Positions 35,100 to 42,845 of a stretch of 64,000 nt of DNA are shown here, in pieces (positions within the stretch are counted from its first letter, which is position 1; every line of letters begins with the position of its first letter). Both the position numbers and the translations under genes were made by a program. The notes beneath the pieces were generated by a model. It saw only the letters and a list, made by a program, of their open reading frames with translations. It did not search any database and had not been told where the DNA came from. Location: the NCBI RefSeq assembly GCF_900142565.1, contig NZ_FRBH01000008.1, positions 124,001-188,000 of the forward strand, read 5' to 3'. Source of the stretch: Chishuiella changwenlii. GTDB taxonomy: Bacteria > Bacteroidota > Bacteroidia > Flavobacteriales > Weeksellaceae.

Positions 35100-36803
35100 A
35101 TGCAAAATCAGGATTCAAATTATATCATTCAAGTTAAAAATCTTTCTATTTCCTTCGGAGATAAACAAGTTCTTAACAATGTAAGTTTTAATGTAAAAAA
35201 GGGTGATACTTTAGGTATTGTTGGTGAATCTGGTTCAGGTAAATCTCTTACATCGTTAGCTGTAATGGGTTTATTATCTCCAGCAGCTAAAATTAATCCG
35301 GAAAGTGAGATTCTATTTCGCTTACAAGATGAAATGGTTGATTTATTAAAACTTTCTCCAAAAGAATTAGAAAAAATTCGTGGAAATGAAATGGGTATGA
35401 TTTTTCAAGAACCTATGACTTCTCTTAATCCAAGTTTACGTTGTGGTGAACAAGTTGAGGAAGCGATTAAACTTCATTTAAAATTACCTAAAAGTCAACT
35501 TAAAAAAGAAGTTATTTCTCTTTTTGAACAAGTAAAATTGCCAAATCCCGAACGTATTTATAAAGCTTATCCGCACGAGTTATCTGGTGGACAAAAACAA
35601 CGTGTAATGATTGCAATGGCCATTTCTTGTAAGCCAAAATTATTAATTGCTGATGAGCCAACTACAGCATTAGATGTAACCGTACAAAAAGCAACATTGG
35701 ATTTACTTAAAGAGTTACAAGAAAAAAATGGAATGAGTATGTTATTTATTTCTCATGATCTTGGCGTAATTGCAAATGTTTGTGAAGAGGTTTTAGTCAT
35801 GTTTAGAGGAGATGTTGTTGAGCAAGGAAATGTAGCTACCATTTTTAATAATCCAAAAGAAAATTATACCAAAGGATTAATTGCATGTCGTCCTCGTTTA
35901 GAAGAAAGAGCAAAGCGTTTACCGACAGTAAAAGACTTTTTAACTAATCCTGATTATAAAACAGAAGAATATACAACAGAAGAGCGAAAAGCATTTCACG
36001 AAAAAATATATCACCAAACTCCAATCTTAGAAGTTAAAAACTTAAAAAAGTATTTTTATCCTTCTTCATTTTTTGGAAATAGTACAATACCAAATGTAAA
36101 AGCGGTTGATAATATTTCATTTAAAGTTTATCCTGGAGAAACAATGGGATTGGTAGGTGAATCTGGTTCTGGTAAAACAACATTAAGTAGAACAGTTTTA
36201 TTATTAGAAAAACCCACAGAAGGTGAAATCTTTTTTAATGGAGTTGATATTACAACTTTAAAAAAGGAAGAAGTTAGAAAATTAAGAAAAGAAATTCAGA
36301 TTATCTTTCAAGACCCTTATTCTAGCTTAAATCCAAGACAAACTGTTGCACAAATTATCACAGAACCTATGCAGGTTCATAAAATAGGTAAAACGAAAGC
36401 AGAACGCATAGAAACAGCTTCTATCTTGTTAGAAAAAGTTGGTTTATCTGCACAGGACTTAGAAAAGTATCCTCATGAGTTTTCTGGAGGGCAACGTCAA
36501 CGAATTGGTATTGCGAGAGCATTGGCATTAAATCCTAAATTTATTATTTGTGATGAGTCTGTTTCAGCTTTAGATGTTTCTGTACAGGCACAGGTTTTAA
36601 ATTTATTAAATGACTTAAAATCTGAATTTGGTTTTACATACATTTTTATTTCGCACGACTTAGCTGTTGTAAAGTATATGAGCGATCAACTATTGGTGAT
36701 GCAACATGGAGAAATGAAAGAATTAAACGATGCTGACGAAGTTTATTCTAATCCGTCTACTTCTTATACAAAAGAATTGATTGAAGCAATTCCGAAACTG
36801 TAA
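35100..36803 (+). CDS. Two-domain peptide-type ABC transporter ATPase
   Basis: This protein fuses two oligopeptide/dipeptide ABC ATPase domains, like E. coli YejF or a DppD-DppF fusion. Domain 1 has GESGSGKSLTS, a Q-loop in MIFQEPMTSLNPS, LSGGQKQRV and LLIADEPTTALDV. Domain 2 has GESGSGKTTLS, IIFQDPYSSLNPR, FSGGQRQRIGIARA and ICDESVSALDV. An earlier in-frame ATG exists at 35049 (584 residues), but the 17 extra residues are basic and non-conserved, so the start at 35100 (567 residues) is preferred. No permease or binding protein is adjacent, so the substrate, probably peptides, is not shown. Confidence 0.9.
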   Translation: MQNQDSNYIIQVKNLSISFGDKQVLNNVSFNVKKGDTLGIVGESGSGKSLTSLAVMGLLSPAAKINPESEILFRLQDEMVDLLKLSPKELEKIRGNEMGMIFQEPMTSLNPSLRCGEQVEEAIKLHLKLPKSQLKKEVISLFEQVKLPNPERIYKAYPHELSGGQKQRVMIAMAISCKPKLLIADEPTTALDVTVQKATLDLLKELQEKNGMSMLFISHDLGVIANVCEEVLVMFRGDVVEQGNVATIFNNPKENYTKGLIACRPRLEERAKRLPTVKDFLTNPDYKTEEYTTEERKAFHEKIYHQTPILEVKNLKKYFYPSSFFGNSTIPNVKAVDNISFKVYPGETMGLVGESGSGKTTLSRTVLLLEKPTEGEIFFNGVDITTLKKEEVRKLRKEIQIIFQDPYSSLNPRQTVAQIITEPMQVHKIGKTKAERIETASILLEKVGLSAQDLEKYPHEFSGGQRQRIGIARALALNPKFIICDESVSALDVSVQAQVLNLLNDLKSEFGFTYIFISHDLAVVKYMSDQLLVMQHGEMKELNDADEVYSNPSTSYTKELIEAIPKL

Positions 36804-36894
36804 GTAGCAAGTTTATATTATAAGATACCTATTAAGATTTCTGAAATATATTAAACTCTTAAATTTTATACCTTATTATATATAGTGAAGAAAT

Positions 36895-36930
36895 AAAAAA
36901 AGCATCTAAAAAATTTAGATGCTTTTTTTT
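36895..36930. terminator. Bidirectional terminator between ABC ATPase and tRNA-Glu
   Basis: The hairpin AAAGCATCTAAA/TTTAGATGCTTT has long A and T runs on both sides. It can terminate the ABC gene on plus and the tRNA-Glu transcript on minus. Confidence 0.75.
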
Positions 36931-36931
36931 G

Positions 36932-37003
36932 TAGTCCCTAGGGGAATCGAACCCCTCTTTCTAGAATGAAAATCTAGTGTCCTAACCGATAGACGAAGGG
37001 ACC
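36932..37003 (-). tRNA. tRNA-Glu (TTC), copy 1
   Basis: On the minus strand the 72-base sequence starts GGTCCCTTCGTCTATCGGTT, has the anticodon loop TTTTCAT (anticodon TTC) closed by CTAGA/TCTAG, a T-arm with GGTTCGATTCC, and an acceptor closing with AGGGACT plus discriminator A. CCA is not encoded. It is identical to the copies at 37092-37163 and 37450-37521. Confidence 0.97.
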
Positions 37004-37091
37004 GCCTTTCGAATTATTGTGGTGCAAAATTAATAGAATAATTCTTATCACCAAATAATTTTTATATTTTTTTTAATTAAATCAAATTTTG

Positions 37092-37163
37092 TAGTCCCTA
37101 GGGGAATCGAACCCCTCTTTCTAGAATGAAAATCTAGTGTCCTAACCGATAGACGAAGGGACC
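37092..37163 (-). tRNA. tRNA-Glu (TTC), copy 2
   Basis: This is identical over all 72 bases to copy 1, with anticodon TTC. It is 88 bases upstream of copy 1 on the minus strand, and no terminator separates the two, so they are probably processed from one transcript. Confidence 0.97.
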
Positions 37164-37230
37164 ACTATACTATGAATTAATTATTCTAATATTCTTTTTG
37201 AATGAACGTCAAGTTGTGAATTTCCTTGTA

Positions 37231-37290
37231 GAAAAGTCGTTGTATAATTCTAAAAAATTGAACCAAGTTGAATTATACAGCGACATTTTC
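37231..37290. repeat. Long imperfect inverted repeat between tRNA-Glu copies 2 and 3
   Basis: GAAAAGTCGTTGTATAATTC (37231-37250) is matched by its near-exact inverse at 37270-37290: one mismatch (T-G wobble possible) and one extra base across about 20 positions, with a 19-base spacer. It lacks a T-tract. It could be a small transposable-element remnant, a structured RNA or a transcriptional control hairpin upstream of tRNA copies 1-2. No gene is in the gap 37164-37449. Confidence 0.5.
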
Positions 37291-37410
37291 ATTCCCGATT
37301 AATCAAGTAAACAAATTTGATTAACCTTTACAAACAAAACACAAAAAACAATTTCCTTTACACAGTATTCTACTTGTTGTTTAATAAACATCAACAACTA
37401 TGAATAAGGA

Positions 37411-37435
37411 AAAAAAAGATTGCAATAATGCAATC
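37411..37435 (-). terminator. Rho-independent terminator after tRNA-Glu copy 3
   Basis: The stem GATTGCA (37418-37424) with TGCAATC (37429-37435) is followed on the minus strand by eight T residues. It lies 15 bases beyond the 3' end of tRNA-Glu copy 3 and ends the rpsT/tRNA-Glu-3 transcript. Confidence 0.7.
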
Positions 37436-37449
37436 CATCTATTAATTTG

Positions 37450-37521
37450 TAGTCCCTAGGGGAATCGAACCCCTCTTTCTAGAATGAAAATCTAGTGTCC
37501 TAACCGATAGACGAAGGGACC
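37450..37521 (-). tRNA. tRNA-Glu (TTC), copy 3
   Basis: This is the third identical 72-base copy, with anticodon TTC. It lies 14 bases downstream of rpsT on the same strand, so it is probably co-transcribed with the ribosomal protein gene and released by processing. A terminator follows at 37411-37435. Confidence 0.97.
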
Positions 37522-37535
37522 ACTTATATTTTTGA

Positions 37536-37790
37536 TTAAGCTAATCCCGCGATATGCTTAGCTAACTTTGATTTTAAGTTTGAAGCTTTATTCTTGTGAA
37601 TAATGTTTCTTTTAGCTAATTTATCAATGATTGAAGAAACTTTTGGAAAAACTGTTTCTGCTTCATTTTTATCAGTCTCACCTCTTAAAGCTTTGATTGC
37701 TGTACGAGCAGACTTGTGATAATATTTGTTACGATCGCGTCTAACCGCTGATTGTCTAATTCTTTTTAATGCTGACTTATGATTTGCCAT
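37536..37790 (-). CDS. rpsT: 30S ribosomal protein S20
   Basis: This 84-residue basic protein binds 16S rRNA early in 30S assembly. The start MANHKSALKRIRQSAVRRDRNK is the family signature, and the C-terminal half has the IIDKLAKRNIIHKNKASNLKSKL pattern. It has its own well-matched promoter (37821-37853) and runs into tRNA-Glu copy 3. Confidence 0.97.
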   Translation of the reverse strand: MANHKSALKRIRQSAVRRDRNKYYHKSARTAIKALRGETDKNEAETVFPKVSSIIDKLAKRNIIHKNKASNLKSKLAKHIAGLA

Positions 37791-37820
37791 AACTTTAAAT
37801 CTCTTTCTATTTTAGTTCGG

Positions 37821-37853
37821 CAAAGATAAAAACAAAAAGTTTATCTTACCAAA
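37821..37853 (-). promoter_or_regulatory. Bacteroidetes-type promoter of rpsT
   Basis: On the minus strand, TTTG (37850-37853) and TATCTTTG (37821-37828) are separated by 21 bases. Both elements match the consensus exactly. The start of transcription would be near 37814, about 24 bases before the rpsT ATG. Confidence 0.7.
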
Positions 37854-37885
37854 TAATTTAATTAATTTTCTAAAACACTTTTATG

Positions 37886-37957
37886 TAGCCCATAGGAGAA
37901 TCGAACTCCTGTTTCCAGGATGAAAACCTGATGTCCTAACCACTAGACGAATGGGCC
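37886..37957 (-). tRNA. tRNA-Glu (TTC), divergent copy
   Basis: On minus, this 72-base gene starts GGCCCATTCGTCTAGTGGTT. Its anticodon loop TTTTCAT gives anticodon TTC, and the T-arm reads AGTTCGATTCT. It decodes the same codons as the three identical copies but differs in acceptor, anticodon-stem and T-stem bases. The anticodon loop is the same. Confidence 0.95.
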
Positions 37958-38079
37958 GCAAAACGGCTCTACAGTTCTTGTGAAAAGCGAGTGCAAATGT
38001 AGCACTATTTTTTATATACACAAATTATTTTTGAAATTTATTTCATAATAATTATGTTAAAAAGTGTTAAGGAAGTTAA

Positions 38080-38094
38080 TATTTTGTCAAAATA
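38080..38094. other. 15-bp palindrome upstream of the NlpC/P60 gene
   Basis: TATTTTG-T-CAAAATA is perfectly symmetric about one base and lies 80 bases before the gene start. It has the look of a regulator site, but AT-rich chance occurrence is possible. No promoter box is evident next to it. Confidence 0.3.
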
Positions 38095-38173
38095 GTGTTT
38101 ATATATAATTACTTACACTATTAACATATATTTTAGCAATCGTTAAAAAACACATTAGTACAAAATATAACAT

Positions 38174-38806
38174 ATGAAGGCATCGATCTTAGGTGTAGTT
38201 GCGATAGTATCCACGATGTTTATTACATCGTGTTCCTCATTGACCCCTGTTAATGAAGCTACAGAATATTCTTCGAGAAGTTTCATCCCAAAACCAAGAG
38301 CATTTGAAGCTCAAGCTAAAATAATCAATAAGCAGGCCAATTTAGATGTTTCTCCTATTGAAATTAATAGCGAAGCAAAATCAATGGTAGTTTTAAATAG
38401 CGTTCTTGAAGAAACAAATGAATTATTTGCTGGATTTTTATTAAAAGAAGCTGAAACATATATTGGTACACCATACCGATACGGAGGCACAACAAGAAGT
38501 GGTATTGATTGTTCTGCCTTTGTTAGAAATGTTTTTGAAAGCTTTGATAAAAGTTTACCTCGTGTTTCTGCTGATCAAGCAAAAGAAGGCGTTACAATTT
38601 CTAGAGAAGAAGCAAGAGAAGGAGATTTAGTCTTTTTTGCAACTAGAGGTCGAGGAAGAGTTTCACATGTTGGAATTATTCACGGAAGAAATGAAGATGG
38701 CGAATTAGAGTTTATTCATTCTTCAACATCTAAAGGAGTAATGGTTTCATCTCTTAATGATAAGTATTGGGGACCTAAATTTCTTTACCTTAAAAGAGTA
38801 TTATAA
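38174..38806 (+). CDS. NlpC/P60 family peptidoglycan hydrolase lipoprotein
   Basis: This 210-residue envelope lipoprotein probably cuts peptide cross-links in peptidoglycan. It has a lipoprotein signal ending FITSC (lipidated Cys20), a spacer of about 70 residues, then the NlpC/P60 domain YIGTPYRYGGTTRSGIDCSAFV with catalytic Cys113. His165 in RVSHVGIIHG and His182 in FIHSS are candidates for the rest of the triad. It is a single gene followed by its own strong terminator. Confidence 0.93.
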   Translation: MKASILGVVAIVSTMFITSCSSLTPVNEATEYSSRSFIPKPRAFEAQAKIINKQANLDVSPIEINSEAKSMVVLNSVLEETNELFAGFLLKEAETYIGTPYRYGGTTRSGIDCSAFVRNVFESFDKSLPRVSADQAKEGVTISREEAREGDLVFFATRGRGRVSHVGIIHGRNEDGELEFIHSSTSKGVMVSSLNDKYWGPKFLYLKRVL

Positions 38807-38825
38807 AAATTTAATCTAATATATA

Positions 38826-38860
38826 AAAAAACGCTTCAAATGTATTTGAAGCGTTTTTTT
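38826..38860. terminator. Terminator after the NlpC/P60 gene
   Basis: A stem of about 15 bp (ACGCTTCAAA with TTTGAAGCGT plus flanking A/T pairs) and a TGTA loop is followed by seven T residues on plus. The A-run on the other side lets it work also for minus-strand transcripts coming from the rhomboid gene. Confidence 0.75.
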
Positions 38861-38891
38861 ATATCTGTATAAATTAAGTTATTAAAGTATT

Positions 38892-39017
38892 TTCTTAATT
38901 CTTAATTCTTAATTCTTAATTCTTAATTCTTAATTCTTAATTCTTAATTCTTAATTCTTAATTCTTAATTCTTAATTCTTAATTCTTAATTCTTAATTCT
39001 TAATTCTTAATTCTTAA
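38892..39017. repeat. Tandem repeat of TTCTTAA, 18 perfect copies
   Basis: The 7-bp unit TTCTTAA (TTAAGAA on minus) is repeated 18 times without variation over 126 bases. The array ends one base before the rhomboid stop codon (39018-39020) and begins 32 bases after the NlpC terminator. It is not coding on either side. Slippage is expected to change the copy number. There is no spacer diversity, so this is not a CRISPR array. Confidence 0.95.
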
Positions 39018-39731
39018 TTACTTTCTATTTCTATTATCTCGTAAAATCATCACAAATAATATAATTAAAGGAACTACCATTCCTAAGATATAATAAGTGT
39101 TAAGCTGTAACAATGCAGGATAAAAAAGTATTGTACTTAACATACCAACAATTGCTCCTCCTAAATGCGCTGAGTGTCCTATATTACCTAGATTAGTTTT
39201 CATTCCATAAACAGAATAACCTAAATATAAGATAGCAAAAGCCCAAGCAGGAACATCTATTATAAAATACAATCCTATTTCCTGTTCTGGAAAAGCAGCT
39301 ATTGCAGCAAATAACACTCCAGAAACACCTCCAGAAGCTCCTACAGCAGAATACCAATTATCTTTTTTATGTACCAATAAAGACAGTAGATTACCCCCAA
39401 CTATTGAGGCAAGAAAAATTAACAAGAACATTCCGTAACCTACATTTATTTTTGCATTAGAGAAATCTCCAAATAAAAAACCTTCTGGACTTGCAAAGAA
39501 CGTTATAACTGAGTTTGCAAAAAAGAACAGCGTTAACATATTAAACAACAAGTGTGTAAGATCAACATGTAGAAAACCTGAACTTAAAATTCTGTGATAT
39601 TCTTTATTATGAAGAATAGAACCTACTTGAAATTTATATTTATCAAAAAAACTGTAATCATTAAACCCTTTCCAACTTACTAACACATTAATACCTATAA
39701 TTATTAATGTTACAATTGAAATATCTCCCAT
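39018..39731 (-). CDS. Rhomboid family intramembrane serine protease
   Basis: This 237-residue membrane protein has about six hydrophobic segments. The catalytic Ser133 lies in the GASGGVSG motif and the catalytic His189 in GHSAHLGG. The loop with an HVDLTHLLFNM block (about residues 55-65) gives the conserved HxxxN region. The start overlaps the parC stop by one base, so it is translationally coupled at the end of the parE-parC transcript. The stop codon abuts the 18-copy heptamer array. Confidence 0.93.
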   Translation of the reverse strand: MGDISIVTLIIIGINVLVSWKGFNDYSFFDKYKFQVGSILHNKEYHRILSSGFLHVDLTHLLFNMLTLFFFANSVITFFASPEGFLFGDFSNAKINVGYGMFLLIFLASIVGGNLLSLLVHKKDNWYSAVGASGGVSGVLFAAIAAFPEQEIGLYFIIDVPAWAFAILYLGYSVYGMKTNLGNIGHSAHLGGAIVGMLSTILFYPALLQLNTYYILGMVVPLIILFVMILRDNRNRK

Positions 39732-42301
39732 TATTCTCCTTCTTCTATATTTGTTTCTTTCTCTTCAACCTCATCAAATAATGTTGGTTGTTGATCTTCT
39801 TCATTTTCTATTTCTTCCTCCTCTGTTTCTTCGAATGGTAAAGGAGCTAAAACATTAATTTGTTTTAGTTTACTTGTTGTTAATTGATTTCCTTGAGCCT
39901 TTATTCCTTTAACAGTTATAAACTCTTCTAAACTAATAACTTCAGGCTCTTTTTCTTCTCCTTTTACTTTAGGATAAATTAGCTCAATTACTGGTAAATA
40001 ATCTGTTGATATAACCTTTATCGAAGATTTAGCATCCTCTAAATTATAAAATACTTGAGGCGAAACTGTATCTTCTAAAAGGAAACGTTTTACAAAATAT
40101 CTTTCTTTTTCTGCATCGAAATAAACACATGAAATTGGTTTATTTGGTCGCCATTTTTCAATAACTTCTAACTCTTCATCAAAACGATTACTTAAGTCAA
40201 ATGAAACTAATTTAGCTTCACCTTTTTTATTGATTGTTAATATTTTATCTTCTCCTTTAAAAGAACCCAATAAGACTCCTAATCCGTCTGCATTTAAACG
40301 TTTTATATCTTCATCAAACCAAATCTGACGAGGTGCTAAAGTAGAGACCCCATCTTCTTTAAATTCGACTTTTTTAATTGGATATTTGGTAACTAAATTT
40401 CCTTTAGATGCTCTACCTTTTATAGCTAAATCTGCAAAATCTAAATCGAATTTTAATTTTTTAATTCGTTGATGTGATTTTAAGATTACCGAAACTACTT
40501 GCGCTTCACCATTCGGATTTGCAGTAAAATACAATACTTCCGATCCTTTATTACCAGCAGTTAAATCGTACTCTTTATCTCGTGTAATTCCAGTAACAGC
40601 AAAACGTTTTTGATAAGCTGGACCATTCTTACCATCTCGATAAATTAAATTATAAATCGTTCGTTTATCGTTTTTATGCCAAACTGCAACATGCATAATT
40701 CCTTTACCTACAAATGTTTTTGCATCTGCTTTTGTTACAATCATAGATCCATCATCTTTAAACACGATGATATCATCAATATCAGAACATTCAAAAAGAA
40801 ACTCATCTTTCTTTAATGATGTTCCTATAAACCCTTCTGTTCTATCAATGTAAAATCTTGTATTGGCAACAGCAACTTTTGTAGCATCAATCGTATCAAA
40901 GGTTCTGATTTCTGTTTTACGTTCTTTACCTTTTCCGTATTTCGCTTTTAATGCTTTAAAATACTCAATCGCATATTCAATTAAATTTGCTAAATGATGC
41001 TTAACATTTTCTATTTTCTCTTCTAAAGATTCTATGAATTGTTGCGCTTTATCTAAATCGAATTTAGAAATACGTTTAATTCTTATTTCTGTTAGTCGTG
41101 TAATATCCTCTTCAGTAACTGGACGAATTAAATGAGCTATATGAGGTTTAAGCCCCTTATCTATTGCAGAAATAACACCTTCCCATGTTTCTTCTTCTTC
41201 TATATCGTGGTAAATTCTATTTTCAATAAAAATTCTTTCTAAAGAAGAAAAATGCCACTGCTCTTGTAATTCATTCAACTCGATTTCTAATTCACTTTTC
41301 AGTAAATCGACTGTGTTATTCGTGTTATGAATTAATATTTCTGAAACAGTTAAGAATTCAGGTGTTTGCTTATTAATTACACACGCATTTGGAGAAACAG
41401 AAATTTCACAATCTGTGAATGCATACAAAGCATCAATTGTTTTATCTGTGCTACTTCCCGGTACAAGATGAATTAAAATCTCAACCTCAGCTGCAGTATT
41501 ATCTTCAATTTTTTTAATTTTTATTTTGCCTTTATCATTGGCTTTTAAAATTGAATCTATTAACGAACCTGTTGTTGTTCCGAAAGGAATTTCGGTTATT
41601 TTTAATGTTGTTTTATCTTCTTGGACAATCTTTGCTCTAATTCTTACTTTTCCACCTCTTAATCCATCATTATAATCAGAAACATCGACTGATCCTGCTG
41701 TTAAAAAATCTGGAAATATTTGAAATTTCTTTCCTTTAAGATGTAGAATAGAAGCATCTATAAGCTCAATAAAATTATGCGGTAATATCTTAGTTGATAA
41801 ACCGACAGCAATACCTTCCACTCCTTGTGCTAAAAGCAAAGGAAATTTAATAGGTAAATCTATTGGTTCTTTATTTCTACCATCATAAGAGGGCTGCCAT
41901 TTTGTAGTTTTTGGATTAAAAACAACTTCTAATGCAAATTTTGTTAATCTTGCTTCTATGTAACGAGACGCTGCAGCTCTATCTCCAGTGTAGATATTTC
42001 CCCAGTTTCCTTGCATATCGATTAACAATTCTTTCTGCCCAATTTGTACCATAGCGTCAGAAATTGCCATATCTCCATGTGGATGATACTTCATTGTATT
42101 TCCAACAATGTTAGCAACTTTGTTATATCGACCATCTTCTAATTCGCGCATAGAATGTAAAATTCTTCGTTGCACAGGTTTTAAACCATCGTAAATAGAA
42201 GGAATTGCTCGTTCTAAGATTACATAAGAGGCATAATCAAGAAACCATTCTTGATACATACCCGAAACTTTTTTGATGCTCTCTTGATTGTCTTGCGTCA
42301 T
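39731..42301 (-). CDS. parC: DNA topoisomerase IV subunit A
   Basis: This subunit cuts and rejoins DNA to decatenate chromosomes. The 856-residue protein contains the breakage-reunion core with the active-site Tyr114 in AAASRYIEARL, and KPVQRRILHSM near residue 41. The C-terminal beta-propeller is followed by a strongly acidic tail. In the quinolone-determining region the sequence is HPHGDMAISD: the position equivalent to E. coli GyrA Ser83 is Met78, and the acidic Asp82 is kept. Pairing with parE in the same operon supports topo IV rather than gyrase. Confidence 0.93.
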   Translation of the reverse strand: MTQDNQESIKKVSGMYQEWFLDYASYVILERAIPSIYDGLKPVQRRILHSMRELEDGRYNKVANIVGNTMKYHPHGDMAISDAMVQIGQKELLIDMQGNWGNIYTGDRAAASRYIEARLTKFALEVVFNPKTTKWQPSYDGRNKEPIDLPIKFPLLLAQGVEGIAVGLSTKILPHNFIELIDASILHLKGKKFQIFPDFLTAGSVDVSDYNDGLRGGKVRIRAKIVQEDKTTLKITEIPFGTTTGSLIDSILKANDKGKIKIKKIEDNTAAEVEILIHLVPGSSTDKTIDALYAFTDCEISVSPNACVINKQTPEFLTVSEILIHNTNNTVDLLKSELEIELNELQEQWHFSSLERIFIENRIYHDIEEEETWEGVISAIDKGLKPHIAHLIRPVTEEDITRLTEIRIKRISKFDLDKAQQFIESLEEKIENVKHHLANLIEYAIEYFKALKAKYGKGKERKTEIRTFDTIDATKVAVANTRFYIDRTEGFIGTSLKKDEFLFECSDIDDIIVFKDDGSMIVTKADAKTFVGKGIMHVAVWHKNDKRTIYNLIYRDGKNGPAYQKRFAVTGITRDKEYDLTAGNKGSEVLYFTANPNGEAQVVSVILKSHQRIKKLKFDLDFADLAIKGRASKGNLVTKYPIKKVEFKEDGVSTLAPRQIWFDEDIKRLNADGLGVLLGSFKGEDKILTINKKGEAKLVSFDLSNRFDEELEVIEKWRPNKPISCVYFDAEKERYFVKRFLLEDTVSPQVFYNLEDAKSSIKVISTDYLPVIELIYPKVKGEEKEPEVISLEEFITVKGIKAQGNQLTTSKLKQINVLAPLPFEETEEEEIENEEDQQPTLFDEVEEKETNIEEGE

Positions 42302-42302
42302 T

Positions 42303-42806
42303 TTAAATTGATACTTCCAAATTATTTTTGACTAACCGATTAGTCTTTACTATTTGTTCTAACTCATTTATAATATTATCCATATCTTGTTCTGAGATAA
42401 AAGCTAATCGAAATCTTGTTTTTGATAAATTCACTTTGTTTTTACTGTTAATATAAAACACCAATTCTTTAGATATTAAACCTTTGTGGTATTCATAGTT
42501 AATCAGCTTATATTTAGGCAGGTCTATTTTATTTGTTTTTGAATTGATAAAAGAAAAAAATCCAATATTCTTTGTTTCAAAAGTTATTGTTTCTCCTTTG
42601 GTATCAATTGAGTAAAATTGATTCCCAATTCTAGAACTTATAAATATTAATAACATTATAAGTCCAGTTATAAAAAACTTTGGTACAGAATGATAACGAT
42701 GTAATGTTACATCTATATACATTAGAATATTAAAAATAATTAGCAAAAGAATAACTATATTGAATATCTTAAAATATCTAATAATATATTTATTATTTGT
42801 TTTCAT
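42303..42806 (-). CDS. Small membrane protein of unknown function between parE and parC
   Basis: This 167-residue protein has two hydrophobic segments (about residues 12-31 and 43-57) and then a soluble, beta-rich C-terminal region of about 100 residues, which could be a PH-like fold. I do not recognise the family. It lies 39 bases after parE and 1 base before parC, on the same strand, so it must be expressed with topoisomerase IV. No motif explains a role in DNA topology. It may simply share the promoter. Confidence 0.75.
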   Translation of the reverse strand: MKTNNKYIIRYFKIFNIVILLLIIFNILMYIDVTLHRYHSVPKFFITGLIMLLIFISSRIGNQFYSIDTKGETITFETKNIGFFSFINSKTNKIDLPKYKLINYEYHKGLISKELVFYINSKNKVNLSKTRFRLAFISEQDMDNIINELEQIVKTNRLVKNNLEVSI

Positions 42807-42845
42807 AATATGGCTGGTTGTAGGTTGTAAAAGTTTGTAATATTT

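Noticed and set aside
38892-39017. Possible CRISPR array
   Set aside because: The 7-bp units are directly contiguous with no spacers, and no cas genes are present.
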